The notes: generated from the letters alone by a model not told the origin. DNA of 64,000 bases from Streptomyces abikoensis (GCF_014648775.1 NZ_BMRT01000001.1:558001-622000); one strand, 5' to 3'. Counted from the first letter of the stretch, positions 46,454 to 55,083 are shown. Translations and numbers: made by a program.

Positions 46454-47310
46454 GCGGCACCACGGCTGTCGAATCCGCGCCCGGCTACCGGGCCGGCCGC
46501 ACCCTTCCGCTGCGGGTGGAGGCGGCGCGGCAACTGCGGCGGCGCCGCACGCTGGTGATGGGCGCCGTGCTGGCGGTGCTGCCGTTCGTCCTGATCGCGG
46601 CCTTCGCGATCGGCGGCGACCGGCAGGGCCGGGACGGGCGGGTGACGCTGATGGACACGGCCACCGCCTCCGGCGCGAACTTCGCCGCCACCGCGCTGTT
46701 CGTCTCGGCGGGCTTCCTGCTGGTGGTACCGGTGGCGCTGTTCTGCGGTGACGCGGTGGCCTCGGAGGCGAGCTGGTCGTCGCTGCGGTACCTGCTGGCC
46801 GCGCCCGTGCCGCGCGCCCGGCTGCTGTGGGCCAAGCTGGCCGTGGCGCTGGCCTTCAGCGCGGCGGCGATGGTGCTGCTGCCGCTGGTGGCGCTCGCGG
46901 CGGGCACGGCCGCCTACGGCTGGGGGCCGTTGCGGATCCCCACCGGCGGCTCCCTGGACGCGGGCACGGCGACGGGCCGGCTGGCCCTCTGCGTGGCCTT
47001 CGTGTTCGTCGGCCAGCTGGTCACGGCGGCGCTGGCGTTCTGGCTGTCGACGGTCACGGACGCGCCGCTGGGCGCGGTGGGCGGCGCGATGGGCCTGACG
47101 ATCGTCGGCAACGTCCTCGACGCCGTCACCGCGCTGGGCGACTGGCGGGACCTGCTGCCGGCCCACTGGCAGTACGCGTGGGCCGACGCCCTCCAGCCGC
47201 GTCCGGAGTACGGCGGGATGGTCAAGGGCACGGCGGTGTCGGTCGCGTACGCGGTGGTGTTCTTCGCGCTGGCGTTCCGGCACTTCCGGGGCAAGGACGT
47301 GGTGTCCTGA
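46450..47310 (+). CDS. ABC transporter permease partnered with the hydrolase-ATPase fusion
   Basis: This 286-residue protein has six hydrophobic segments in the style of ABC-2 permeases: a basic N-terminus (RVEAARQLRRRRTLVMGAV), a large loop (GDRQGRDGRVTLMDTA), and a conserved ASEASWSSLRYLLAAPVPRARLLWAK stretch in which the ATPase contact lies. The GTG at 46450 overlaps the fusion gene stop (GTGA). It should form an exporter or a mechanical transporter with the ATPase half of the fusion. The stop is shared in a palindrome with the convergent flavodoxin gene. Confidence 0.85.
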   Translation: MSGTTAVESAPGYRAGRTLPLRVEAARQLRRRRTLVMGAVLAVLPFVLIAAFAIGGDRQGRDGRVTLMDTATASGANFAATALFVSAGFLLVVPVALFCGDAVASEASWSSLRYLLAAPVPRARLLWAKLAVALAFSAAAMVLLPLVALAAGTAAYGWGPLRIPTGGSLDAGTATGRLALCVAFVFVGQLVTAALAFWLSTVTDAPLGAVGGAMGLTIVGNVLDAVTALGDWRDLLPAHWQYAWADALQPRPEYGGMVKGTAVSVAYAVVFFALAFRHFRGKDVVS

Positions 47311-47318
47311 TCAGGACA
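47303..47318. other. 16-bp perfect palindrome spanning two convergent stop codons
   Basis: TGTCCTGA and TCAGGACA abut at 47310/47311, so the two stop codons on opposite strands face each other with no bases between them. The palindrome has no loop and is a poor terminator on its own. Confidence 0.6.
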
Positions 47319-47778
47319 GTGCCCTGACCCTCAGCCCTTCCGCGAACGCGCGCGCCGCCTGGAGATCGGTGGCGTCGGGCCGTCCCTTCTTGATCCCGCC
47401 GACGAGCTTGAACGGCAGCCAGGTGTCGTACCCGCGGCACTGGAAGCTGTCGTTCACGTCGAAGCCCTTCTTCTCCAGAAGCCGCGCGAGGGAGCGGCTG
47501 TGGGGCCGGAACGGCGGCTCGGGCAGTCCGCTGGTGGTGAAGACGAACGCCTTGCGGTACCGGCCCTCCGGCAGCGACTCGGCGAACCGGCGCAGCCGCG
47601 GGTGGATGTTCTGCGTGTAGATGCCCGAGCCGAATCCCACCAGGTCGTAAGTGGCGAGCTCGGCCGCGTCGATCTGTTCGGGCTCGACGACCCGGGCGTC
47701 CAGGACCCGGCCCATGACGTCGGCGATCCTCCTCGTGTTGCCGTGGGAGACGGACGTGCACACGATGACGGTCCTCAT
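47311..47778 (-). CDS. flavodoxin family protein
   Basis: This 155-residue protein has the flavodoxin fold signature. It begins RTVIVCTSVSHGNTRRIADVM, with the FMN phosphate loop at residues 8-15 (TSVSHGNT), then DLVGFGSGIY near 45 and VFTTSGLPEP near 79 around the isoalloxazine ring. It resembles the single-domain flavodoxins often annotated in actinomycetes as electron carriers. The ATG at 47778 has AAAGGAG eight bases upstream. No reductase gene is adjacent, so the partner is unknown. Confidence 0.85.
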   Translation of the reverse strand: MRTVIVCTSVSHGNTRRIADVMGRVLDARVVEPEQIDAAELATYDLVGFGSGIYTQNIHPRLRRFAESLPEGRYRKAFVFTTSGLPEPPFRPHSRSLARLLEKKGFDVNDSFQCRGYDTWLPFKLVGGIKKGRPDATDLQAARAFAEGLRVRALS

Positions 47779-47860
47779 GATGGCGCTCCTTTCGTTTCGG
47801 CTCGCACCATGGGGACACCACCCGGGCGGCGGGCGTGACAGGCGGCGGATGTGTCGGTGA

Positions 47861-48781
47861 TCACACCTCTCGGCCCGTCCCGTACACCGGCCCTTCCGTC
47901 CGCGCCCGTAGCAGCAGCTCCCGTACCGCCTTTCCCGCCTCCCCCGGTGTCCAGCGGTCGCCCTTGTCGGCCGTGGGGCCGGGGTGCCAGCCCTCCATGA
48001 CCGTGATGCGCCCGGCCTCCGCCTCGAAGACCCGGCCCGTGACGCCGGCCGCGTCCGCCGACGCCAGCCAGGCCACCAGCGGCGAGACGTTGGCCGGGGC
48101 CATCGCGTCGAATCCGCCGTCCTCCGGCGCGGCCATCGCCTCCGCGAAGACCCGCTCGGTCATCCGGGTGCGGGCCGCCGGGGCGACGGCGTTGACCTGG
48201 ACGCCGTAGCGGGCCAGTTCGGCGGCGGCCACGAGGGTGAGGGCGACGACGCCGGCCTTGGCGGCGGCGTAGTTGGCCTGCCCGACGCTGCCCAGCAGCC
48301 CTGCGCCGGACGTGGTGTTGACGACGCGCGCCTCGGGCACGCTCCCCGCCTTCGCCCGTGCCCGCCAGTGGGCGGCGGCGTGGCGCAGGGGCAGGAAGTG
48401 GCCCTTGAGGTGGACGCGGACGACGGCGTCCCAGTCGTCCTCGCCGAGGTTGACGAGCATGCGGTCGCGCAGGAACCCGGCGTTGTTGACGAGCGCGTCG
48501 AGGCGTCCGTAGGTCTCCAGGGCGGTGGTGACGAGCGAGCGGGCGCCCTCGTCGGTGGCGATGTCACCGGCGTGGGCGACGGCTTCGCCGCCCCGGGCGC
48601 GGATCTCCTCGGCGACGAGCCGGGCGGGGTCCGCCGAGGCGCCCTGCCCGGCGGGCCCCGCGCCCAGGTCGTTGACGACGACCCGGGCGCCCTCGGCGGC
48701 GAGCGCCAGCGCGTGGGCGCGGCCGAGGCCGCGCCCGGCGCCGGTGACGACGGCGACCCGTCCCGCGCGGATTCCGGTCAT
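47861..48781 (-). CDS. short-chain dehydrogenase of the steroid C/D-ring cluster (Rv3548c position)
   Basis: This 306-residue SDR has the NAD(P) loop TGAGRGLG near residue 13, NNAG near 98 and the active site Ser-Tyr-Lys in TTSGAGLLG and NYAAAKAG near 172. The length and the 40-residue C-terminal extension match the longer SDRs such as M. tuberculosis Rv3548c, which has the same place beside an Rv3549c-type gene. It would oxidise or reduce a hydroxyacyl-CoA or ketone in ring degradation; the exact step is not known. The ATG overlaps the stop of the next gene upstream (ATGA). GGGAGG precedes the ATG. Confidence 0.85.
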   Translation of the reverse strand: MTGIRAGRVAVVTGAGRGLGRAHALALAAEGARVVVNDLGAGPAGQGASADPARLVAEEIRARGGEAVAHAGDIATDEGARSLVTTALETYGRLDALVNNAGFLRDRMLVNLGEDDWDAVVRVHLKGHFLPLRHAAAHWRARAKAGSVPEARVVNTTSGAGLLGSVGQANYAAAKAGVVALTLVAAAELARYGVQVNAVAPAARTRMTERVFAEAMAAPEDGGFDAMAPANVSPLVAWLASADAAGVTGRVFEAEAGRITVMEGWHPGPTADKGDRWTPGEAGKAVRELLLRARTEGPVYGTGREV

Positions 48782-49572
48782 GCCGTTCCTCCCTGTGCTG
48801 CGGCGAGGAAGGCGGGGGCCTCGCCCCCGCCGTGGACGAGCAGGGCGGCCCCGGAGATGTAGGCGGCCCGGTCCGAGGCGAGGAAGACGGCGGCCTCGCC
48901 GATCTCGTCGGGCTCGGCGAGCCGCCCGGCCGGTACGGTCCGGCCGACGGCGGCCACGCCCGCCTCGCCGCCGTAGTGCGCCCGGGCGGCCGGGGTGTCG
49001 GCCATGCCGAGGACGAGGGTGTTGACCCGGACGTCCGGGGCCCACTCGACGGCCATGGTGCGGGCCAGGTTCGCGAGCCCGGCCTTGGCCGCGCCGTAGG
49101 CGGCGGTGCCGGGCGAGGGACGGGTGCCACTGACGCTGCCGATCATCACGATCGCCGCGGCCGCCGGGCCGGGCCGCGCCCGCAGCAGCGGCCGGGCGGC
49201 GAGCGAGACGGCGAGCGGCACGAGGAGGTTGAGCTCCAGGACGCGGACGTGCCGGGCCGCGTCCGCCGCGTCCAGGGGCCGGTGGGGCGTGCCGCCGGCG
49301 TTGTTGACGAGGACGTCGAGCCGGCCGTACTCGGCGGCGAGCCAGGTGAAAACCTCCTCGACAGCCGCTGGTTCCCTCAGATCCGCGCTGTGGAAGCGGG
49401 CCGTCCACCCCGCCGCCGTGACCGGCTCGTCGGGTGGGCGACGGGCGCACACCACGACGTGCGCGCCGGTGCGCAGAAAGGCCCGCGCGATGCCCGCGCC
49501 CACGCCCCGGGTGCCGCCGGTGACGAGTACGACCCGGCGGCCGTCCGGCTCCGGACCGGGAGTTCCGCTCAT
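48778..49572 (-). CDS. short-chain dehydrogenase of the steroid C/D-ring cluster (Rv3549c position)
   Basis: This 264-residue SDR shows TGGTRGVG near residue 19, NNAG near 90, Ser in IGSVSG near 143 and Tyr-Lys in AAYGAAKAG near 157. It is divergent from the echA20-type gene across 82 bases, the arrangement of Rv3549c and Rv3550 in M. tuberculosis. The ATG at 49572 has GGGGGAGG upstream; the longer frame runs through the divergent promoter. It should be controlled by the KstR2-like box at 49628-49641. The substrate is inferred from context. Confidence 0.85.
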   Translation of the reverse strand: MSGTPGPEPDGRRVVLVTGGTRGVGAGIARAFLRTGAHVVVCARRPPDEPVTAAGWTARFHSADLREPAAVEEVFTWLAAEYGRLDVLVNNAGGTPHRPLDAADAARHVRVLELNLLVPLAVSLAARPLLRARPGPAAAAIVMIGSVSGTRPSPGTAAYGAAKAGLANLARTMAVEWAPDVRVNTLVLGMADTPAARAHYGGEAGVAAVGRTVPAGRLAEPDEIGEAAVFLASDRAAYISGAALLVHGGGEAPAFLAAAQGGTA

Positions 49573-49627
49573 CCACGCCTCCCCCGGCGAACGGTCCGCT
49601 GCTACCGTCGACAACGGACCGATACCT

Positions 49628-49641
49628 AACAAACGTTTGGT
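49628..49641. promoter_or_regulatory. KstR2-like operator 1
   Basis: AACAAACGTTTGGT matches the mycobacterial KstR2 motif AnCAAGnnCTTGnT at 8 of 10 fixed positions. It lies in the divergent gap between the SDR pair and echA20, 14 bases before the echA20 ATG. The wider 18 bases (CTAACAAACGTTTGGTGG) share 13 with operator 2. Confidence 0.7.
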
Positions 49642-49654
49642 GGAAAGGTAGCCG

Positions 49655-50422
49655 ATGGGCATCTCCACCGCACGCCCCGAACCGGGCATCGCCGTCGTCA
49701 CCGTGGACGTCCCGCCCGTCAACGCCCTGCCCGTGCGCGGCTGGTACGCGCTGGCGGCCGCGGTCCGCACGGCCGGCGCCGACCCGGACACCCGCTGTGT
49801 CCTGCTCACCGCCGCCGGGCGGGGCTTCAACGCCGGCGTGGACCTCAAGGAGTTGAGCGGCACGCCGGGCCACCGGGCCCTCGTCGACGTCAACCACGCC
49901 TGCGCCGAAGCCTTTTCCGCCGTCTACGACTGTCCCGTCCCGGTCGTCGCGGCCGTGCACGGCCACTGTCTGGGCGGCGGCGTCGGCCTCGTGGGCAACG
50001 CGGACGCGATCGTCGCCTCCGACGACGCGGTGTTCGGGCTGCCCGAGCTCGACCGGGGCGCGCTGGGCGCCGCCACCCACCTCTCCCGTCTCGTACCCCA
50101 GCATCTGATGCGCACGCTCTTCTACACCTCGCGCACCGTCACGGCCGCCGAGCTCCACCGGCACGGCTCGGTCTGGCGCGTCACGCCCCGGCCGGGGCTC
50201 GCCGGGGCGGCGCTGGAGCTGGCGCGGGAGATCGCGGCGAAGGACGGCGCGCTGCTGCGCATGGCCAAGGCCGCGCTCAACGGCATCGACCCCGTCGACG
50301 TCCGGCGGGGCTACCGCTACGAGCAGGGCTTCACCTTCGAGGCGGCCCTCGGCGGCGTCGGCGACCGGTACCGCGCCGCCTTCGCCGCCGGCCGGCCGGG
50401 CCCGGGGAGGGAGGGGGCATGA
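49655..50422 (+). CDS. echA20: EchA20-like enoyl-CoA hydratase/isomerase family protein
   Basis: This 255-residue crotonase-family protein should open steroid ring D, as EchA20 does in mycobacteria. The oxyanion loop is HGHCLGGGVGL near residue 105, in which the first catalytic Glu of hydratases is absent (Gly at that place), and LPELDRGALG near 129 keeps the second. The mycobacterial EchA20 family is also atypical here. The C-terminal GYRYEQGFTFEAALGG fits. It starts at ATG 49655 after AAAGGT and overlaps ipdA (ATGA). It leads the plus-strand arm behind KstR2-like box 1. Confidence 0.82.
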   Translation: MGISTARPEPGIAVVTVDVPPVNALPVRGWYALAAAVRTAGADPDTRCVLLTAAGRGFNAGVDLKELSGTPGHRALVDVNHACAEAFSAVYDCPVPVVAAVHGHCLGGGVGLVGNADAIVASDDAVFGLPELDRGALGAATHLSRLVPQHLMRTLFYTSRTVTAAELHRHGSVWRVTPRPGLAGAALELAREIAAKDGALLRMAKAALNGIDPVDVRRGYRYEQGFTFEAALGGVGDRYRAAFAAGRPGPGREGA

Positions 50423-51288
50423 CGGCCGACAAGAGGATGACCGCCGACGAGGCGGTGGCCCGGCTGGCGGACGGCATGACGATCGGCATCGGCGGCTGGG
50501 GGTCGCGCCGCAAGCCGATGGCGCTGGTCCGGGCCGTGCTGCGGGCCGGGCTGACCGATCTGACCGTCGTCTCCTACGGCGGCCCGGACGTCGGCCTGCT
50601 GGCGGCGGCGGGCCGGATCCGCAAGCTGGTGACGGCCTTCGTCTCCCTCGACTCGATCCCCCTCGAACCGCACTTCCGCGCGGCCCGGCAGCGGGGCGGG
50701 CTGGAGCTGGTGGAGCTCGACGAGGCGATGGTCATGTGGGGCCTGACGGCCGCCGCGCACCGGCTGCCGTTCCTGCCCGTGCGGGCCGGGATCGGCTCGG
50801 ACGTCATGACGGCGGGCCCGGACCTGCGGACGGTGGTCTCGCCGTACGAGGACGGGGAGGAGCTGGTCGCCGTGCCCGCGCTGTCCCTCGACGCGGCGCT
50901 GGTCCACCTCAACCGCGCGGACGCGCGCGGCAACGCCCAGTACCTGGGCCCGGACCCGTACTTCGACGACCTGTTCTGCGAGGCGGCCAAGGAGGCGTAC
51001 GTCTCCTGTGAACGGCTCGTCACCAGCGAGGAGTTCGCGGACGAGGGCGGGCCGCAGACGCTGCTCGTCCAGCGGCACTGCGTCACCGGGGTCGTCGAGG
51101 CGCCGGGCGGCGCCCACTTCACCTCGTGCGCGCCGGACTACGACCGCGACGAGGCGTTCCAGGCGGCGTACGCGCGGGCCGCCGCCGACCCAGCGGCCTG
51201 GCGGGAGTTCGTCGCGCGGTTCCTGTCCGGCGACGAGGACGAGTACCGGGCGGCGGTCGCGGCGACACACGGGCGGGATGCCTCGTGA
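50419..51288 (+). CDS. ipdA: IpdA-like CoA-transferase family alpha subunit
   Basis: This 289-residue protein is the alpha subunit of the IpdAB ring-cleaving hydrolase, which opens the last steroid ring (ring C) as a CoA thioester. TIGIGGWGSRRKPMALVRA (residues 21-39) is the family start and VELDEAMVMWG near 98 holds a Glu (residue 102) at about the place of the mycobacterial active-site Glu. The classical CoA-transferase Glu motif is not seen. Length agrees with Rv3551 (292). The ATG overlaps echA20 and the stop overlaps ipdB (GTGA), so the heteromer is made in a coupled way. Confidence 0.85.
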   Translation: MTADKRMTADEAVARLADGMTIGIGGWGSRRKPMALVRAVLRAGLTDLTVVSYGGPDVGLLAAAGRIRKLVTAFVSLDSIPLEPHFRAARQRGGLELVELDEAMVMWGLTAAAHRLPFLPVRAGIGSDVMTAGPDLRTVVSPYEDGEELVAVPALSLDAALVHLNRADARGNAQYLGPDPYFDDLFCEAAKEAYVSCERLVTSEEFADEGGPQTLLVQRHCVTGVVEAPGGAHFTSCAPDYDRDEAFQAAYARAAADPAAWREFVARFLSGDEDEYRAAVAATHGRDAS

Positions 51289-52037
51289 ACGCGAGCAGGG
51301 CCGAGATCTGCGTCGTCGCCTGCGCGGAGGTCTGGCGCGGCGACGGGGAGATCCTGGCGAGCCCGATGGGCACGGTCCCCACGATCGGGGCAAGGCTGGC
51401 GCGGCTGACGTTCGCCCCGGAGCTGCTGCTGACGGACGGCGAGGCGATGCTGATCGCCGACGTGCCGGCGCTGGGCCGCCCGGCCCGGGTGATCGAGGGC
51501 TGGCTGCCGTTCCGCCGCCACCTGGCGCTGGTCACCGGCGGCAGACGGCACGTGATGATGGGCGCGAGCCAGCTCGACCGGTACGGCAACCAGAACATCA
51601 GCCGCATCGGCGACGCCCGCCGCCCCGACCGGCAGCTGCTGGGCGTGCGCGGCGCGCCCGTCAACTCCCTCAACCACCCGGTCAGTTACTGGATCCCCCG
51701 GCACTCCCCCCGGGTCCTGGTCGAGCGCGTCGACATGGTCTGCGGCGTCGGCCACGACCGGGCGGCCGCCGCCGGGCCCGCCGCGACACGCTTCCACGGC
51801 CTCCGGCGCGTCGTCACCGACCTCGCGGTGCTGGACTTCGAGACGCCGGACCGCACGCTGCGGGTGCGCTCGCTGCACCCCGGCGTCACGGCCGAGGAGG
51901 TGCGGGCGGCCACCGGCTTCCCCCTCGACGTGCCGGCGGACGTGCCGCGCACCCGGCCGCCGACGGCGGCCGAACTGCGGCTGATCCGCGAGGTCCTCGA
52001 CCCGGACGGCCTCCGCGACCGCGAGGTACGGCCGTGA
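51285..52037 (+). CDS. ipdB: IpdB-like CoA-transferase family beta subunit
   Basis: This 250-residue protein, the same length as M. tuberculosis IpdB, is the partner of IpdA. The conserved stretches are RAEICVVACAEVWRGDGEI at the start, ASPMGTVPTIGARLARLTF near residue 25, GASQLDRYGNQNISRIGD near 92 and RVDMVCGVGHD near 147. The GTG at 51285 overlaps the ipdA stop; the longer frame has no such coupling. Together the subunits should hydrolyse COCHEA-CoA, the step known for IpdAB. Confidence 0.85.
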   Translation: MNASRAEICVVACAEVWRGDGEILASPMGTVPTIGARLARLTFAPELLLTDGEAMLIADVPALGRPARVIEGWLPFRRHLALVTGGRRHVMMGASQLDRYGNQNISRIGDARRPDRQLLGVRGAPVNSLNHPVSYWIPRHSPRVLVERVDMVCGVGHDRAAAAGPAATRFHGLRRVVTDLAVLDFETPDRTLRVRSLHPGVTAEEVRAATGFPLDVPADVPRTRPPTAAELRLIREVLDPDGLRDREVRP

Positions 52038-53107
52038 GGACGGCCCTCACCGAGCTCGTGGGCGTCCGGCACCCCGTCGTGCAGACCGGCATGGGCTGGG
52101 TGGCGGGCCCCCGGCTGGTGACGGCCGTCGCCGCCGCCGGGGGCCTCGGCATCCTGGGCGCGGCCACCATGACCCCGGAGCGGCTGCGGGCCGCCGTCCG
52201 GGAGGTGAGGTCCCGCACCGACCGGCCCTTCGGCGTCAACCTGCGCGCGGACGCGGGCGACGCCGCCGAACGCGCCGCGATCCTGGTGGCGGAGGGGGTG
52301 CGGGTGGCGTCGTTCGCGCTGGCCCCCTCGCGGGAGCTGATCGCCCGCCTCAAGGACGCCGGCGTGGTCGTCATCCCCTCCGTCGGCGCCCGGCGGCACG
52401 CCGAGAAGGTCGCGGCGTGGGGCGCCGACGCGCTGATCGTCCAGGGCGGCGAGGGCGGCGGCCACACGGGCGAGGTCGCGACGTCGGTGCTGCTGCCGCA
52501 GGTCGTCGACGCGGTCGGCGTCCCGGTCGTCGCGGCGGGCGGCTTCCACGACGGCCGGGGCCTGGTCGCCGCCCTCGCCTACGGGGCGGCGGGCATCGCC
52601 ATGGGCACCCGTTTCCTGCTCACTTCCGACAGCACGGTCCCGGCGGCCGTGAAGGCCGCGTACCTCGCCGCGTCCGTCAAGGACGTCACCGTCACCGACC
52701 GGATCGACGGCCTGCCCCACCGCATGCTGCGCACCCCCTTCGTCACCGCGCTGGAGCGCGCGGGCCGCACCGCCACGCTCGTGCGGGCGCTGCGGCACGC
52801 GGCGGCGTTCCGGGCACTGTCGGGGCTGACGTGGCGGCGGATGCTGCGCGACGGGCGGGCCCTGCGGCACGGCGGGGAACTCGGCTGGGGGCGGGTGCTG
52901 CTGGCCGCGAACACGCCGATGCTGCTGAAGGCGGCGATGGTCGACGGCCGGACGGATCTGGGGGTGATGGCCGCCGGGCAGGTGGCGGGAGTCATCGAGG
53001 ACCTGCCGTCCTGCGCGGCGCTGATCGAACGGATCATGGCGGAGGCGGAGGGGGTGCTGCGAGGATTGGGCCGGCATGTGCCGGAGGATCGGAGGTCCTG
53101 GCAATGA
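52034..53107 (+). CDS. ipdC: IpdC-like flavin enzyme (nitronate monooxygenase family)
   Basis: This 357-residue FMN-dependent TIM barrel belongs to the nitronate monooxygenase/enoyl reductase-like group. It shows HPVVQTGMGWVAGPRLVTAV at the start, GADALIVQGGEGGGHTG near residue 140 (flavin and phosphate binding) and VPVVAAGGFHDGRGLVAALA near 166. In mycobacteria IpdC acts on a ring-D alcohol/enone CoA ester in the same pathway. It continues the echA20-ipdA-ipdB operon by a GTGA overlap, and its length fits Rv3553 (355). Identity rests strongly on this order. Confidence 0.83.
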   Translation: MRTALTELVGVRHPVVQTGMGWVAGPRLVTAVAAAGGLGILGAATMTPERLRAAVREVRSRTDRPFGVNLRADAGDAAERAAILVAEGVRVASFALAPSRELIARLKDAGVVVIPSVGARRHAEKVAAWGADALIVQGGEGGGHTGEVATSVLLPQVVDAVGVPVVAAGGFHDGRGLVAALAYGAAGIAMGTRFLLTSDSTVPAAVKAAYLAASVKDVTVTDRIDGLPHRMLRTPFVTALERAGRTATLVRALRHAAAFRALSGLTWRRMLRDGRALRHGGELGWGRVLLAANTPMLLKAAMVDGRTDLGVMAAGQVAGVIEDLPSCAALIERIMAEAEGVLRGLGRHVPEDRRSWQ

Positions 53108-53946
53108 ACGACACGGCCGCCCGCGCGCTGTGGGAGCTGTACGAACCCGTCCACGCCGTCGTCTACTTCGCCCCGGAGGCGCTGACCGCCTTCGAGGAGG
53201 CGGGGCTTCGGGGCTGGCGGCGCGGCTACTTCGCCGGACGGGCGGCACCGCTCGGGCCGGTGGGCCCGGAGCCGGTCACGGCGGCGTTCTTCGGCTTCGC
53301 GCCGGGGACGGTCGCCCGGGCGCTGCCGTCCGTCTGGGACATCACTCCGCCCGCGCGGGCCCTGGAGATCCGGCGCGCGGGAGCGCGGGCGGCGCTGGAA
53401 CGGCTGCTGGCGGGCCGGGAGAAGGAGGCGGCACGGGCGGGGGAGCTACTCGCCGGCGTCGCGGAGGGCCTGGACCACGGCGGGCGCGTGCTGTCCGCCG
53501 CGCACGCGGCGCAGCCCTGGCCCGACGACCCGCTGGAGCGGCTGTGGCACGCGGCGACGCTGCTGCGCGAGCACCGGGGCGACGGCCATGTGGCGGCCCT
53601 CGTCGCCGCCGGGCTCGACGGCTGCGAGGCGCTGGTGCTGCGGTCGGGCATCGACGTGCCGCGCTCGGAGCTCCAGCCCTACCGGGGCTGGACGGACGAC
53701 GAGTGGGAGGCGGCGGGGGCGCGGCTGGTGGGGCGGGGGCTGCTCGGGGGCGACGGGGTCGCTACGCGGGAGGGGCGGGCTCTCCTGGCGTCCGTCGAGG
53801 AGGCGACGGATCTGGCGGCGGGGCGGGTGTGGGCCGAGTCCGACGCCGAGGAACTTCGGGCCGTGCTCGCGCCGTTGGCAAAGGCTTGTGCGGGAGCGCT
53901 GCGGTTCCCGAATCCGATCGGGCTGCCCAGGGGCGGGCGGGGGTGA
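53104..53946 (+). CDS. SCO6745-family protein
   Basis: This 280-residue protein belongs to the Streptomyces SCO6745 family (SalK-like). ARALWELYEPVHAVVYFAPEA is the typical opening, GWRRGYFAGRAAPLGPVGPEPV follows near residue 37, and the second half resembles a winged-helix module (YRGWTDDEWEAAGARLVGRG near 192). The function is unknown. It overlaps the ipdC stop (ATGA) and so belongs to the steroid operon. Its place parallels the small unknown genes between Rv3553 and Rv3556c. Whether it regulates or catalyses cannot be told. Confidence 0.78.
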   Translation: MNDTAARALWELYEPVHAVVYFAPEALTAFEEAGLRGWRRGYFAGRAAPLGPVGPEPVTAAFFGFAPGTVARALPSVWDITPPARALEIRRAGARAALERLLAGREKEAARAGELLAGVAEGLDHGGRVLSAAHAAQPWPDDPLERLWHAATLLREHRGDGHVAALVAAGLDGCEALVLRSGIDVPRSELQPYRGWTDDEWEAAGARLVGRGLLGGDGVATREGRALLASVEEATDLAAGRVWAESDAEELRAVLAPLAKACAGALRFPNPIGLPRGGRG

Positions 53947-53958
53947 GGAGGCCCCAGT

Positions 53959-54003
53959 CCCGCCCTTTCACCGTTTCCCGGGGGCTCCGCCCCCGGACCC
54001 CCG
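53959..54003 (+). repeat. dispersed hairpin repeat, family A, between genes
   Basis: CCCTTTCACCGTTTCCC and the hairpin CGGGGGC, TCC, GCCCCCG match the copy at 43050. It lies after the SCO6745-family gene and just before the inserted AzlCD block; as a hairpin it may also end transcription. Confidence 0.75.
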
Positions 54004-54336
54004 TCAGCCAGCGTGGCTGAACACCGCGCTCGCCAGGGCCACATGGATCGCCGTGCCGCCCAGGACGCTCAGGACCGCGTTGCGGCGCCACAGGTGGAGG
54101 GCGAGCGTGGCCGCGAGGGCGAGGGCGACGGGTGGGGCGGTCGTGAGGGAGACGTCGCGGAGGGTGTACACGGTGAGGATCACCATCACACCGACCGGCA
54201 TGTGCACGCTGAGGTAGCGCAGGGTGTCGCTCGCCCGCAGGGGGGCCAGCGCGGCGAAGGGGAGGCAGCGGAGCGCCCAGGTGACGGCGGCGGATATGGC
54301 GATGGCGGCGGCGACGTACGTCGCGTGGTCAGGCAC
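54004..54336 (-). CDS. azlD: AzlD-type branched-chain amino acid exporter subunit
   Basis: This 110-residue membrane protein has about four hydrophobic segments and the AzlD hallmarks TWALRCLPFAALAPLR near residue 19 and VGVMVILTVYTLRDV near 48. It forms an efflux pump for branched-chain amino acids with AzlC. Its ATG lies inside the azlC gene (8-base overlap). The pair is divergent from an Lrp gene, which fits amino-acid control. It interrupts the steroid cluster. Confidence 0.85.
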   Translation of the reverse strand: MPDHATYVAAAIAISAAVTWALRCLPFAALAPLRASDTLRYLSVHMPVGVMVILTVYTLRDVSLTTAPPVALALAATLALHLWRRNAVLSVLGGTAIHVALASAVFSHAG

Positions 54337-55078
54337 GGGCCGTCTCCCCTCGCGGCGCGAACGCGCGGCGGGCCAGGAGCCCGGCGGTGAACAGGCCCAG
54401 CGCGGCGAGCAGCATCTGCCCCGGCAGGACGAAACGGGCGACCAGCGCGCACACCAGGGCGAGGGCGGGCGTGGGGATGTCGCGCTTGGCCAGGTAGGCG
54501 TCGACGGCCAGGACGACGAACAGGGCGGTCAGCGCGAAGTCCAGACCGGTCAGTTCGGCCGGGACCAGCGAGCCGAAGAGCGCGCCGAGGGTGGCGCCGA
54601 CGACCCAGTAGACCTGGCACAGCGCCTGGAGCCAGACGATCCGCCGACCGCTCCAGTCGTGCGCCGACTCACCCGTGGTCAGCGCGTAGGCCTCGTCCGT
54701 CAGCGTGTAGGTGCTGTAGACCTTGCCGGCGCGGCTCCTGACGCGGTGCAGCGGGAAGGACAGGGCGTAGAAGACGTGCCGGAAGTTGACCAGGAACGCC
54801 GTGAGCGCGACCTGGGCCAGCGGCGTCGCCGCGGCTATCAGGCCGACGAGGAGGAATTCGAGCGAGCCCGCGTACACGAAGGCGGTGATCGCGGTCGCCC
54901 ACCACCAGTCCAGCCCCGCGTGGACGACGAGCACGCCGAGGGCTATGCCCAGCGGGAACAGGGCCAGGCCCACGGAACTGGAGTCCTTGAGGGCCGACCG
55001 GAAGTCGGACGTGGTGGGAGGGGGTGGGGCGGTGTCCTGGTGCTCGCGGCGGATGGCCACGTCTGACGGGGCGTTCAT
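54329..55078 (-). CDS. azlC: AzlC-type branched-chain amino acid exporter subunit
   Basis: This 249-residue membrane protein has the AzlC motifs LGVLVVHAGLDWWWA near residue 46, FVYAGSLEFLLVGL near 66 and FLVNFRHVFYALSFPL near 95, with TLTDEAYALTT near 123. About 25 N-terminal residues are polar and Pro-rich. With AzlD it should export branched-chain amino acids or their analogues. The promoter lies in the A+T-rich gap shared with the Lrp gene. Confidence 0.87.
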   Translation of the reverse strand: MNAPSDVAIRREHQDTAPPPPTTSDFRSALKDSSSVGLALFPLGIALGVLVVHAGLDWWWATAITAFVYAGSLEFLLVGLIAAATPLAQVALTAFLVNFRHVFYALSFPLHRVRSRAGKVYSTYTLTDEAYALTTGESAHDWSGRRIVWLQALCQVYWVVGATLGALFGSLVPAELTGLDFALTALFVVLAVDAYLAKRDIPTPALALVCALVARFVLPGQMLLAALGLFTAGLLARRAFAPRGETARA

Positions 55079-55083
55079 GCGGC

